From the NCBI GenBank assembly GCA_024734495.1, contig JALMQS010000225.1, positions 3,308,369 through 3,372,368 on the forward strand: a stretch of DNA of 64,000 nucleotides. Reading direction: 5' to 3'. The translations under genes were made by a program, and so were the position numbers. Origin of the DNA: Forficula auricularia. Taxonomy: Eukaryota; Arthropoda; Insecta; Dermaptera; Forficulidae. The notes under the pieces were generated by a model. That model ran no database searches. It was given only the letters and a program-made list of their open reading frames with translations, and was not told where the DNA came from. Within the stretch, counting starts at the first letter, position 1; each line of letters opens with the position of its first letter. Shown one piece after another: positions 18,976 to 29,565 of the stretch.

Positions 18976-19929
18976 ATTTGAAATAAATATCGACCTTTTT
19001 ATCAGAATTTTAAATTAAAAATAATATTAAAATAAAGCTTTTAACTGAAGGAAAAATGTTCCCGAGCATCGCTCGATGCCTCCAAAAATCTTATTAAAAG
19101 CCCAAGCAGACGAGATAAAGACATTTATTCTTTCAATACGCCATTAGCGCGTGTCCCAACTAATTGTTTTACTGTTAATTATTAAACAAAATAACTTTAA
19201 ATTTAGTTGACTATTTTGTAGTTATAAGAACTGACTGACAGACATACAGACATACAAATTTATATATATTAGTTTATTTTTATTATCCAATTTACTAGAT
19301 TCAAATTTTGATATACTAACCTAACTGGTATAATACTATTTTGACATTTACTTAATTTTATATAATCCATCAATCAAAACTGACTAATTTATTAATTTGA
19401 ATCTCCCCCTTTGATAAAAACACCCTTTACTATTACAAATTTTAAAGACAGACTATTAGCTAAACTCTACTTGAACTCGCACTCTAGTAAAAATTATCAT
19501 TGATTTTCAAAATACTAGGCAATGTCTAGGGGCCTCCTCGTTTTTTAAAAATAAAGTAAAAAGAAATTGGCCACGCTACAATATATATATAGGTATTGTC
19601 CGTGGAAGTGGTCTTTGCTTAAGGAACAGGGGACTCGTGTTTAAGTTCGTCTCACTGCGAAAGTTCACAGGCTTTAATTTGAGCCTTACACCAATTTATT
19701 TATACATACACATTCACATAAACACATAATTAAAAATAATAACCACTTAGGATCTCACAAACTGGCCTTTGTGTCAGAAGTCATAAAATATAGATATAAA
19801 ATATAAGTCGGTTAAGTGCTAGTCATACTGTCATACCGAGAATTCCATATATGTATTATTACTAGTTGAATGAATCGTGACTTTGTGAATTCAATACTTC
19901 AGCCGTGGTTGAAAATGATTTTTCTCCAC
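18976..19929. other. Mostly unassigned sequence
   Basis: A small hairpin-bearing segment at 19048-19075 (GAGCATCGCTCGATGCCTCC) resembles the 3' terminal hairpin of the Helitron-like copies (31088, 34714). The rest (19100-19929) shows no gene or known terminus. Confidence 0.4.
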
Positions 19930-20970
19930 GTTTTAGACATTTTCAAAACAAAGAGCAAATAAAATTTCGGAGTTTTATCAGTGTTTCTTGAATAACTCAA
20001 AAACCGATTATCAAATCAAAAAAATCTTTATTAGATAAATTCAAGCTCTCCAAATTACACATAAAATGATAAATGTTTCATCCATTTATCTATTCAGTAG
20101 AACCGGTACTAGCGCCTGTCAAAAAACAGCCCCGGGGATCACTTTTGATATCCCTAAAACTCTTAAACTGTTTTCGATTTTTTCCCATTTTGACCAAGGA
20201 GGAGCACGTTTTCGACAAAGATAAAGTTTAATCTTAATTGGATAATGGTAACATGAGGTTGAAGTTTTGAAAAAATGCAATTTTTTGCAAAAATCGCAGT
20301 TTTTCCTTCATAAAATGAAAACAACTCATCCTAGAAACATGATTCTTATCTCAATGTATAGGAAATGTTATTAACTTGAACGATTACTTTGACCACTTTT
20401 GATAAAACTTTTAGATTTATAGATATTCTACATTTTCCGGACTGGATATGATCCGAATCCTCATAAGCGTCATGGAAAAGCTGGATATCTATAAATCTAA
20501 GAGGTTTATCAAAAAGAATGGTCCAAGCAAACGTTCAAGTTAATAAAATTTTATAAACAATGGGATAAGAATCAAGTTTCTAGAAATGAGTGGTTTTTAT
20601 TTTATGAAGCGAAAAACGGCAATTTTTTGCAAAAAATTGCATTTTTTCAAAACTTTAACCTCATTAATTAAATTGTAGCAAATTTAATCTAGTTTAAAAA
20701 TGTATAGAGTCGTCTTTGTCGAAAACATGCTACTCCATGGACAAAATGGGGAAAAATCGAAAAAAGTACGAGTTTTAGGGATATTCAAAAGTGATCACGG
20801 GGGCTGTTCTTTGACAGGCGCTAGTACCGGTTCTACTGAACCTAAATAGATGAAACTTTTATCATTTTAGGTGTAATTTAAAGAGCTTGAATTTATCTAA
20901 TATAGATCTTTTTGATTTGATAAGCGGTTTTTGAGATATTCAAGAAAGAGCAAAAAAAATTTTGAAAATA
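19930..20970. mobile_element. Long hairpin element U (about 1 kb)
   Basis: Positions 19965-20430 pair with 20470-20945. Examples: CTAGCGCCTGTCAAA (20109) with TTTGACAGGCGCTAG, GGATCACTTTTGATATCCC with its complement, and ATTTATAGATATTC with GATATCTATAAATC at the centre (20435-20495). Identity between arms is high but with many small differences. It shares the core block (CACTTTTGA, CCCATTTTGACCA, AGGAGCACGTTTTCGA) with the hairpin at 46921-47870. No open frame. Confidence 0.75.
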
Positions 20971-21004
20971 TTTTGAGTGAATAGTGAATACAATAGTACA
21001 CTAG

Positions 21005-21045
21005 ACCGGCAGGCAGTCTTCGCCTGCCTCACGGGCGTACAAATG
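21005..21045. repeat. GC-rich hairpin next to element U
   Basis: GGCAGGC and GCCTGCC form a 7-bp stem around AGTCTTC, followed by CACGGGCGTAC. The GGGCGTAC word is also at 3190. It may be the terminus of element U. Confidence 0.4.
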
Positions 21046-21926
21046 AAAATGTAATTTATGTTCTACTCTCTGAGTAGTTAAATCACAAAAATTTTGTCAT
21101 TAAATACAATTTTCTTAAAACATGTTAAATTTTTTTCAAGTCTAAGACCTTAAACCAGTAGCAATTTTTTTTTTTCAATAGAATTTCCTCACACAATATT
21201 ATTATATTTATAATCTTTCCTAATCTTAATCCACGGTTTATATTTAGATGATTGAGTTTTGATAAGGCTAAAGTCAATAATTGTAAATCTAAGTTAAGTT
21301 AAGTTAGTAATTTAGTTAAACTTAGCTAAGTATATAAATTAGAAACAATAAGTTTTTACCCTTTTCTTAAAAAACAGACTTTATTTCATTTTTAAGGTTA
21401 ATTTCTTAAGCTATTAATTTTATCACGGCTGGAAATATTTAATTAAAAATATTTAATTGCATTACAACGAATACCTTATCTCTCACATCAAATTGAGTTT
21501 CAAAAGGTAATTTGACAATTCTTTTTAAGAAAGATTTTAAAATTATGAAAAAAAAGACCAAAATTTATCAATGGAAGAGCAGAAAAATTTGCTTTTGATT
21601 TGGGGTGATTTTAAAATATTCATGAAATAGTAATTGGAATGAAACGAGTATGGTTTCTCAAGAAATGAAATAATAAATCTTGGTTTAATCTTTCCATCTT
21701 CATCTTGATATCTGAGGGAGTTTTTTCGTAAGTCTTTCAATGGCTAAGTCTTTTAGACAATTCGCAGACCTTGAGGTCACGAGTCGAAAAGAAATTTATC
21801 CAACTATTTCCTACTAATAAAGTGAAAAAAATTTGTGATTCCGGAAATCAGTTATCTCGTTTAAAAGAACATAATATGGTGTGTTTGTCACTTTAATCTC
21901 TTTTTTTTTATAGATCAATTTCTCTC
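21046..21926. other. Unassigned AT-rich sequence
   Basis: Includes several AAGTTAAGTTAAGTTAG-like short tandem words at 21288-21310. No gene is recognised. Confidence 0.4.
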
Positions 21927-22635
21927 TTTTTTTTTTTTTTTTTAATGCAATCGAATGCAAGAAGGGGTGCACCAGTAAAGATGCAGCTCCTATGGATCTC
22001 GAAAGAACCTTGCATTACCGAAGAGAAGGGAAAGTTGATTAAGTGAGAGGGTGTAGACGTAGGTGTCTATGCACCCCGCTTTAGAAGGTTTGAAGATTAT
22101 AGGTGCTGGGGAGAGAGTTCCAGTTCCTTGAAGTCATGGGGATATATGTATTGGCGAATGAAGTGGTCCGGCACTTTTCCAATTTGACCGCGAAAGAAGT
22201 GTTGGGAGTCTGCAAAACCTGTGCTACGTGCAAAGCATGCTTTGGGGGAATTATTGATTTTATCTCATCAGAGCACCTGCCGTGATAGTATCTATAGAAA
22301 AGGGAAAGGGCAAAGACATTTCTTCGATGAGCCAGCGAGTCGAGGGAGTCGGTGAGGGTAGAATCGTTAATTAGCCTGACGGCTCGTTTCTGAATTGCAT
22401 CTAGGGTAGCAAGAGAATATTTTGAGGCTCCTCTCCATAAATGAGAGCCGTATTCGAGACAGGGGCGGATTTGGGCCTTGTAGATGGTGAGAAGTTGTGG
22501 GGGTTTGTAAAATCGCTTGGACCAGAATAAGAAGCCAATCTTCCTTGCTGCAGATTTTGCCACAGAGGAGATGTCTCTCAATTTCCCCTCTTCAAATCGC
22601 ACCACCGGTAACCAAAAACGTCAGAATTGAAAATA
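21927..22635 (-). mobile_element. LINE 3' end, subfamily 1 (copy 2)
   Basis: Same subfamily as 12752-13399, with a T-run at 21927-21943 marking the poly(A) tail. It extends further 5' than copy 1. A 15-bp deletion near 22103 shortens the coding end. Confidence 0.8.
22081..22605 (-). pseudogene. LINE reverse transcriptase C-terminal part (174 residues)
   Basis: Continuous frame with KLRDISSVAKSAARKIGFLF, YKAQIRPCLEYGSHLWRGAS, DAIQKRAVRLIN, LAHRRNV, FYRYYHGRCSDEIKSI and MTSRNWNSLP. Compared with copy 1 a frame slip replaces PPKACFARSTRFADSQHS with a different stretch, and the C-terminus is shortened. The RT catalytic motifs lie upstream of the truncation and are absent. It is a 5'-truncated relic. 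Confidence 0.8.
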
Positions 22636-23060
22636 TATTTTTTTTTTATTTAATGATAGTGATACAAGAAGAAGTTGACCAAAAAGATACAACCTCTGTA
22701 TCATGAAAATAAGAAGAGATTTACGGATTATGTTGGATTCGAAAGTATCTGTGGATGCGTGTCTTGAAAGACTGAAGGTTATATGTTGCTGCGGGAAAAC
22801 GGTCAGGGGAAGAGAGTTCCAGTCTCTAGAAGTCATAGGGACAAACGAATTGGCGAATCCGTTAGTTCGGTTAGTACCTATCTAATCGTAAGAGTGTTGA
22901 ATCTTGGAAAATCGTGTACATTCCCTTCTTTGATTCAAAAGAATTTAGGGTGTGCAAGCCACGCGACTTTCATTTTAACTTTCCTTCTTTTGGATCATTC
23001 TCTCAATTTATTCCCCTTTAATCGGACCACCAGAAACCAAAATCGCCAGAACTGAAGATA
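22636..23060 (-). mobile_element. LINE fragment, subfamily 3, adjacent to copy 2
   Basis: T-run 22636-22649, then a 3' UTR and a decayed RT tail (MTSRDWNSLP at about 22812-22836 read on the minus strand). At 23010-23060 a short coding piece matches the 5' edge of copy 2 (22590-22635). It is a second, internally deleted copy lying head to tail with the first. Confidence 0.6.
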
Positions 23061-23162
23061 TATTTTTGAAGTAGCCAATTGCAGTTACATTCATAAAGAG
23101 AAATAAATAAGGCTATTATTCTCTGTTTGATGCAAATAAATAAAAACAAATTAAATTAACAG

Positions 23163-23667
23163 TTTTGAGGAAGACGAAACTATCTGAATAGGTCTCTCTA
23201 CCTTGGCGAAGTTAATTTTAATTGATTTTTTCTTAATTAAAATAGTTAGTCACACTTGGAGGTGTCAATAAATATTTATAATTACTTTTTTTTGAAATTT
23301 CCTTTTATTAATTAATTGTTTTGTTTTGATTTAATAACTCATTACAAATTTTATTACATATTAAAATTAGAAAATTTAATTAATTAAATGTATTATCTAG
23401 TGATGACGGAGTATTAGAAATAGAAAATATTTATTATAATTGCAATTAATTTAAGAGTTTTGTGCAGAGCTATGGCATTATGATGGCCGGAGCGGGTCAA
23501 AACGTTGGAAAAAAATAAATTAAATTTTATTTCAATTTTATATAAATCTGGCTGGAAATAAAAATTGACATTTTTACCTGAATTTAAAATTAAAATTAAT
23601 ATTAATATATAGCTTTTTAATAATACTAAAAATTACCGAAGAATGCTCGGTGTTCCAGGAAGGTACT
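23163..23667 (+). mobile_element. Helitron-like element H, most diverged copy
   Basis: Starts with TTTTGAGGAAGACGAAACTA and TTTTAATTGATTTTTTCT and ends with the hairpin-like ACCGAAGAATGCTCGGTGTT and AGGAAGGTACT, which parallels ACCGTGCATCGCTCGGTGGC and CCAGGTACT at 34714-34743. Confidence 0.5.
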
Positions 23668-23679
23668 ATTATATATATG

Positions 23680-24200
23680 TTGCAGTAAAAACCCGTTTTA
23701 ATAAGTTCTTACTAGTTAAAACGCGTTTCAACCCTATTCCGGGATTTTCATCGAAATCATTAGAGCCATTTTTTGAGAAATGATATATATATGTTGCAGT
23801 AAAAACCCGTTTTTAGTAAGAATGGGTTCTGAACGCGTTTCACTGAATACCTTTGTGGCAACTAGAATTTACTGATGTTAGTTGAGTTTGGTTCAAAGGT
23901 CTAGACTCTAGAATCTTTATTTTTGACCTTTCGTCTCATTTTATGTCTTTTTTTAAACGAAAATGTCAAAAATTAGAAGCAAAGTTCTAGAGAATGTAAT
24001 TTTTGACATTTTCGTTTAAAATCTTTTGAAAATAAACACCTAAAATGAGGCGGAAGGTCAAAAATGAAGATTCTAGACCTTTGAACCAAACTCAACCAAC
24101 ATCAGTAATTCCAGTTGACACAAAGGTATTCAGTGAAACACGTTCTAACTAGTAAAAAACTGTTCTCATTAAAAAAGTGTTTTTACCAAAATATATATAC
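23680..24200. mobile_element. Foldback element R (copy 1)
   Basis: Inverted repeat with ends TTGCAGTAAAAACCCGTTTT (23803) and an A/T-rich complement near 24190. Arms share ACGCGTTTCACTGAATACC, GGTTCAAAGGTCTAGA and ATGTCAAAAATTA around a centre near 23985. An extra left-end fragment (23680-23715) lies just before it. A second copy is at 57769-58166. Confidence 0.65.
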
Positions 24201-24441
24201 CTATAAACCTTTATATAACGAATATAGATATGAATATTTATAATTTATGTTTGAAACTATAATTTAATCTTCATTACCAGTCTTTTTAATTAGGAATATT
24301 TTGTCCGTTATTTCTCATGGGTTTAAATATCTGATTGGGTGTTTTTCGTTTTGTTGTAATTGTGAGCTGGCCATATAGTTAACCAAACATCCATTCGGAT
24401 ATTTAAACCCATGAGAAATATCGGACAAAATATTCCTAATT

Positions 24442-24490
24442 AAAAAGACTGATGATGAAGGTAAAACCTTCGAAATTATACTATCTAACA
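24442..24490 (+). ncRNA. Hammerhead-like motif, V type
   Basis: CTGATGA (24449), one unpaired T, stem II GAAGGT/ACCTTC around AAA (six perfect pairs), then GAAA (24472-24475). The following TTATACTATC replaces the CTATAGTC seen in other V/X copies, so the cleavage triplet is uncertain (ATC). Helix I shows only the GA/TC-type pair. Confidence 0.45.
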
Positions 24491-24542
24491 AACAAATTAG
24501 AGGTTTTACGGGTTTCTCCGCGTGGGTTTGAGAGTTTTACTC

Positions 24543-24580
24543 CACGTTTCGGCTCTCCTTTTGGAGCCATTTTCAGGAGA
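24543..24580 (-). ncRNA. Degenerate hammerhead-like motif (left arm of Q)
   Basis: Minus strand: CTGAAAA box, GGCTCC...GGAGAGCC stem, GAAAC, then GTG in place of a NUH triplet. The box lacks the essential G and the triplet is wrong, so activity is not expected. Confidence 0.25.
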
Positions 24581-24861
24581 GGGGGTGGGTGGTCTACGTG
24601 GTCTTAACCTTGTAGTCCAAGGTTCTTTTTGGAGGGTGTCTTCAGAGTGAATTTCTTCAGTGCCCAACATTCTCAAGACAGCAACAGCCGAGACGTCAGC
24701 CACCATAATGTAAGTAATACACCTTCAACCACAAAACCCCCAAAACTTCCTAAATTTCCAAATCTACCCAACCTTCCGACTGAAGAAATTCACTCGGAAG
24801 ACACCCTCCAAAATGAACCTTGGACTACAAGGTTAAGACCACGTAGACCACCCACCCCCTC

Positions 24862-24902
24862 TCTTGAAAATGGCTCCAAAAGGAGAACCGAAACGTCGAG
24901 TA
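24862..24902 (+). ncRNA. Degenerate hammerhead-like motif (right arm of Q)
   Basis: CTTGAAAA in place of the CTGANGA box; the GGCTCC/GGAGAACC stem is imperfect. GAAACGTC and GAG are retained. A probable dead relative of the motif at 3867-3922. Confidence 0.25.
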
Positions 24903-25085
24903 AAACTCTCAAACCCACGCGGAGAAACCCGAAAAACCTCTAATGACATAGAACCTATCCGCGGAAGCCTCACTGAACATATATATATATGTTTATTTGC
25001 ATTAAACAGAGGACAACCTCAGTGATTTCTCTTTATGAATCAACAACTCTGCTACTCTGAGCATAACAAAATATTTTCAATTAGA

Positions 25086-25900
25086 TTGTAATATGTACAT
25101 TGCACACATACGCACACTAAGTCACAGGTACCATAATGGCATCATCCAATGGATTTTTGAGGCTCTGGGGCATACAAAATCGTTTGTTTGTTTTTTTTCT
25201 AAATTTGATTTCAATTTATAAAGGTAAAAATTAAAAAAGTTAATGTAATTTTCTAACATTGGAGATAAAAAAAACCCTATAGTGAGCGAGGAATGTATTC
25301 ACGAAAGGGCTTTGTTCAAACTGTGGTTCTAACTGGGAAAATCGTCTTCAAGTGATTAAGGGTTTCCATGTTAACAAATATATGGCGGTTGTTAACCCAG
25401 AAGATTGAAAGTTACTTAACATATGATACAATTAATTCTTGGATAGGTAACCGTCTAGGAACAGAATGTGATGTTGCATTCCAATCCTAATTATATTGCT
25501 TCTATTCCTCTGGAATTAATTAGATATTCTAGGAGAAGAAACTCTCTTTGTCGAGTAGAATTCTAACGCATATATCTGTTAAGGTAGAAGTCAAACATTA
25601 ATAATAATAATTTATATAGCAATGGAATTAAATTGTTAATTTTCGTACTAGAGTGACTGATTTCATTAAATCATCCCATATTAACTAAATATATGGTTAA
25701 AATTAAAATGGAACGTTAGTGAAAGCATTACTCAGCATCCCTGGTCTAAATATTATATTCATTCAACAATTTCCCCCCTAAGATATTAAAATTAATTTAA
25801 TTTTTCTTTATCTATTGTAATTGTTATTTTATTTATTTTTTCTTGGATCGTGAAACCAAAAACAATTAACTTAATCTGAATCACGGCTCAAATTACAGTT
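25086..25900. other. Unassigned sequence
   Basis: No gene or repeat terminus is recognised. Short open frames have no domains. Confidence 0.4.
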
Positions 25901-25904
25901 TGGA

Positions 25905-26692
25905 TAGTATTAGTAGTATTCTAGGCGTGATGACAGAAACCTCCCAAACATATCATTCGACTCAAACTCACTAGAATTTAGGGATAAAATTTCAATGCTA
26001 AGCGTAACTCTATGGTCTGATCTTTCATGGAATGACCATATCTCAACCACTGCTAAAGCTTGGTCTCCTATTTAGGTCTAGAGTCTAGACGCTATTATAC
26101 TCCCAGTCAACTTCTTATACTGTATAAGGCTCAAATTCGTCCCTGTCTCGAATATGGCTCTCATCTGTGGAGGGGTGCCTCCAAGCATTCTCTTGCTACA
26201 CTGGATGCGATTCAGAAGCGAGCAATTAAACTAATAGGAGGCCCGGCTCTAACCAACTTACTCGACTCCCTAGCTCACCGAAGAACCGTTTCTGCCCTTT
26301 CCCTGTACTACAGATACTATCATGATGTCAGTTCAGTCGAGATGAAATCAATTATCCCCCCTAAATCCCTCTTTACGAGAAACACGCGGTTTTCGAACGC
26401 TCAGCAACCCGTTCGCTGTCAAATTGGATAAAAATCGAACAAGCGCTTTCGCCAACTCTTTTATTCCTATGACCTCCAGAGACTGGAACTCGCTCCCTGC
26501 CACCATCTTTCGCGCGACTTATAACCTTCAGCTATTTAAGACCCGTATCCATAGATACCTTCGACCCCCGCCCAGCCCATAAAATTCTTTCTTCTCCTTT
26601 TCACGATGGAGGGGTCAACCCAAGCCTTTAGGGGTTGCACCTTTTTGGTGTAACTCCTTCTCTCATCATTTTCATTAAAAAAAAAATGACGG
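25905..26692 (+). mobile_element. LINE 3' part, subfamily 2 (longest copy)
   Basis: 5'-truncated element ending in an A-run (26684-26692) after GGTGTAACTCCTTCTCTC. It retains a longer stretch of the RT C-terminal region than the other copies. Confidence 0.75.
25965..26582 (+). pseudogene. LINE reverse transcriptase C-terminal region, two frameshifts
   Basis: Readable order: LEFRDKISMLSVTLWSDLSW and NDHISTTAKA (25968-26061), then a frame change. Next GLESRRYYTPSQLL, YKAQIRPCLEYGSHLWRGAS, DAIQKRAIKLI and YYRYYHD, up to about 26405. A second frame change leads into FAVKLDKNRTSAFANSFIP, MTSRDWNSLP, FKTRIHRYLRPPPSP and a stop at 26580. This is the region after the RT catalytic motifs of jockey/CR1-like elements. 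The two frame changes make it a pseudogene. Confidence 0.8.
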
Positions 26693-26714
26693 AACCAGGC
26701 CCTTAAGGAGATAG

Positions 26715-26830
26715 GCCTTCCCCAAGAATTTCCACGCTATCATCTGCTTAGCGACACGATGCCAATCCGTTTCTGCTGTCTGTCGTCTTACCAACTTTTT
26801 AGTAGGCAGAATAATTTTCAAGGAGGGGCA
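26715..26830 (-). pseudogene. Possible LINE C-terminal fragment (RTE-like)
   Basis: On the minus strand a short frame reads WHRVAKQMIAWKFLGKAY. This is reminiscent of the C-terminal end of RTE-type LINE proteins and lies downstream (in that strand) of the clearer fragment at 27404-27580. Tentative. Confidence 0.3.
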
Positions 26831-27403
26831 AAGCTTGGATACAAATAATTGCATTATTATTATTGCGATTTACACTTTCATGTTTTCGTTTCTAGATCCA
26901 TAAAGGAGAAAGGTTAAAGTCTTCCCATGTTAAATTTTACATGAAAATATTTAATAATAAACGCTATAGCTTCTTTCGAAAATGTCAATTTTAAAAAATG
27001 GGCTCACAATTAGCCCTTATTAATTTTTTTTTTTGTTTCACAAATAGAATACACTAATACAGTAGTGCTTAAATACAAAAACACATATGGTTCATTAAAC
27101 ATCATTTAGTGAGTCTGGGCTGTAAGTCAAGCTGTATTTTCTTGGATCTCAGGGGGGGGGGTCATATGCACCCTCTTGCCTCCCCCCTACAGACCCCTTG
27201 TTTTTAGTTGTCTTCCCTTCTTCCTTTTTTCTTCCAACGTGGACCATTCCATAAGCTTATTCATTCATCTTTCGTTGTTTGCTCTTATATGACCGACTCA
27301 TTTCCATTTCATTCTTCTTATATATGGTAACTTCTCTTATATATGGTAACAGTATATATATATATGTTAATATCATACATTTTTGTCTTTTTATAGATTA
27401 TGT

Positions 27404-27580
27404 TTTTTATCTCTTCTTTCAAACCCCACGATACTCCTTATCATAGAATGTTGAGTTGTTTCTAATTTTTGCATTAATTTTTCAGTCAGAATCCATGTTT
27501 GAGCACCATAAGTTATTACTGGTATGATAGATTTTTTAAAACTTTTATTTTTGACTCTAAATGAATTTATTGAGTCTTAA
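27404..27580 (-). pseudogene. RTE-like LINE reverse transcriptase fragment
   Basis: Minus-strand frame: SFKKSIIPVITYGAQTWILT, EKLMQKLETTQHSMIRSIVG and RRDKKHN, then a stop at about 27392. The Y-G-A-x-T-W block followed by Q-x-x-M-x-R is characteristic of the RT thumb region of RTE-type and related LINEs. It is only about 60 residues, with no catalytic motif, in otherwise non-coding DNA. Confidence 0.65.
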
Positions 27581-27589
27581 ATTATCAGT

Positions 27590-28224
27590 GGCTAGATTTG
27601 TAAGTAATACTCCTGCAGCTAAATCCGTTCTCCAAAATGCAACAGGCTTTTTTATTAGAACTATATAACCTACTATTCTATGTACAAATGTAAGTTAGAT
27701 ATATTCAATAGGAAACTTTCAAATGTATATCAACTGGTATCGATTAAAATTATACTAGAATGCATAAATATTAGTTAAAGTCGAGGGGTGAATTGCGATT
27801 GGAATTAGGTGTACACGTCTTTGGAATTATGTGGAATTATTTTGAAATTCATTAGATAATACCCCTTCATCTATTGTCTTCTAGTTGGAAGTGAAAGTGA
27901 AAGTGGAAGTAGGTGTACACGATTTTAGGTCGCGGTTCAGCCCTTGGGTAAAGTAAAACAGGGATTCCAATTGATTGAAAACATTTTCTTTATATTTGGT
28001 TTGCTATCTATTCAGATTTCATCTTTCGATTGAATTCGTAGTAGGTACTACTTTATTTCTCAAATAATTAAATTCAAAAGTCCCTTCTTAAAATGCTTCG
28101 ACAAATATCAAATCTGATGTTTTTACGGAGTGAGGTTATTAGTCTCACGTGCAACCCCTTTCAGTCGGCTTTTAAGACAAGCAGGGGATTCTACCCACGG
28201 TCCACAGGGGGATAAGTGTCCATA
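27590..28224. other. Unassigned sequence
   Basis: No gene. Two related words (GGTGTACACG with flanking GAA-rich sequence) occur at 27808 and 27911, so part may be an old local duplication. Confidence 0.35.
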
Positions 28225-28475
28225 TTTTTTTTTTTTTTTAATGATATTGATACAAGAAGAAGTTGCACCAAGAAGGTACAACCTCTGAAGTCCGTGGTGG
28301 ACCCTTGTAACGTGAAGATAAGGGGAGATTTAGGGATTGGGTAGCAGTCGAAGGTATCTGTGGATGCTAGTCTTGAAAGATTGAAGGTTATAAGTAGCTG
28401 GAAAGACGGTCGGGGGAAGAGAGTTCCAGTCTCTAGATGTCATAGGGATAAATGAATTGGCGAATGCGTTTGTTC
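28225..28475 (-). mobile_element. LINE 3' end, subfamily 3 (short)
   Basis: The T-run at 28225-28239 marks the poly(A) tail. The 3' UTR contains GGTTGTACCTTCTTGGTGCA on the minus strand. The coding remnant at 28330-28475 gives NAFANSFIPMTSRDWNSLP and SFKTSIHRYLRLLP. Strongly 5' truncated. Confidence 0.75.
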
Positions 28476-28679
28476 GATTAGTATAACCACTCCGTAAATT
28501 TTGGTGATCTGAAATTTTTTTGTGAGAGTACAATTTGAGCTAGAAGTTGAATGGTAAGTATTACTTTATTATATCGAATTATTTTCTAACCAAGATTACC
28601 CGAAATCAGTTACAACCAAATTTACCTAGTAAGAACTAGTTTTAAGAAAGCAGAAAAAAAAACTATGAAGAGATATCAA

Positions 28680-28990
28680 TGAACAATGAGGTTGTCGTCT
28701 GCTCGCTGCAAATAAACATATAATTTATTTGTTTGAGACTATAGTTTCGAGGTTTTGACCTTCCTCTTCAGTATTTTTAATTAGAAATGTGATATTTCTC
28801 TTCAAATACCCGATTGGATTTAGATAAAATTATTTTGTCGTAGTAGTAAGCAGGTCACTGAACAGACGAATATATGATGTATGGTACTATGTAGTATATG
28901 CTTATTTGAATCAAGCAGAGGATAACCTCATTGATTTCTCTTTGTGAATCAACACTACTCTCGGAAAAACAAAATCTTTTCAATTAAATC
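28680..28990 (-). mobile_element. Element V copy with hammerhead-like motif
   Basis: The left end is the inverse of the V 3' end (CAATGAGGTTGTCGTCTGC, GCAAATAAACAT). The right end is a direct V 3' end (CTTATTTGAATCAAGCAGAG to CTACTCTCGGAAAAAC). The element is therefore a foldback. The minus strand at 28736-28771 carries CTGAAGA, a partly paired stem (GAAGGT/ACCTC), GAAAC, TATA and GTC. Confidence 0.5.
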
Positions 28991-28995
28991 CGAAA

Positions 28996-29335
28996 AAAAA
29001 CTTAATTTAATTTTTCAATATAAAAATATATTCTGATGAATACGAATTGAAATCGTTTAGTTATTTCGAATGTGATCAAAGAAGTAATGAAGAAATTTTC
29101 TCAAAGGGCCAAGGATATAATAATTCACTCTTGTTATCTCTGAATATCGAAAAGGCTGCAGGGAAGACAAACACAAGTCCAGACAAGTTTAAGTCAAGTA
29201 GAAATTATCGTTAATTTATGTTATTCTAAAAAGACCCTTTTACTTAGGCTAGAACGATTAAATAAGGAGAGTAAGAAAATACTAATCAATTGCACTCTAC
29301 TGAAATAAACATTTTGATTATTTATTTTTTCATAT
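28996..29335. other. Unassigned sequence
   Basis: No recognised element. Confidence 0.4.
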
Positions 29336-29337
29336 TA

Positions 29338-29512
29338 TCGAAATATCTAATAAATGGCTAAAACTATTTCGATAAAAAAAAATTGAGCGAAATCAAGGTG
29401 TTTTGGTCTACAAAAAAGCCTTGTATAGTGAATTCAAAAAATTATTAATTATTTTGACAAAAAGTCAGTGGGTGAGTGTGTTACCAAATTTTTTGTCGGC
29501 GATTTATATTCA
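29338..29512 (-). mobile_element. Element W fragment
   Basis: Matches 37610-37800: an ATTGAGCGAAA word, a CTACAAAAAAGCC word, TTTTGACAAAA and GTGTTACCAAATTTTTTG. No TIR is present. Confidence 0.5.
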
Positions 29513-29565
29513 TTAAGTATAATCTACTCTTATTAAACGAGCAAAAATTGTTTGTATATTTATAA

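Larger units (their letters stand above)
24491..24975. mobile_element. Foldback element Q
   Basis: Arms 24491-24660 and 24778-24945 are close inverted copies: AGAGGTTTTACGGGTTTCTC with its complement, GGTGGTCTACGTGGTCTTAA, and the GGAGGGTGTCTTC word. The spacer at 24661-24777 is Pro/Lys-codon rich. Both arms give mirror open frames (residue words EEIHSEDTLQ and RRPPTPS), which follow from the palindrome and are not evidence of coding. The arms contain decayed hammerhead-like cores. Confidence 0.6.
24262..25085 (+). mobile_element. Element V copy with foldback Q inserted
   Basis: 24300-24445 is an inverted repeat (TAATTAGGAATATTTTGTCC against GGACAAAATATTCCTAATTA) followed by the hammerhead-like motif at 24442-24490. 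The V 3' end resumes at 24976-25083 (ATGTTTATTTGCATTAAACA, CTCTGCTACTCTGAGC). The piece between is the foldback at 24491-24975. Confidence 0.55.

Noticed and set aside
24506..24943. Two mirrored coding frames of 66 and 104 residues
   Set aside because: They arise from the two arms of one palindrome; no domain is recognisable and the frames are interrupted in the spacer.
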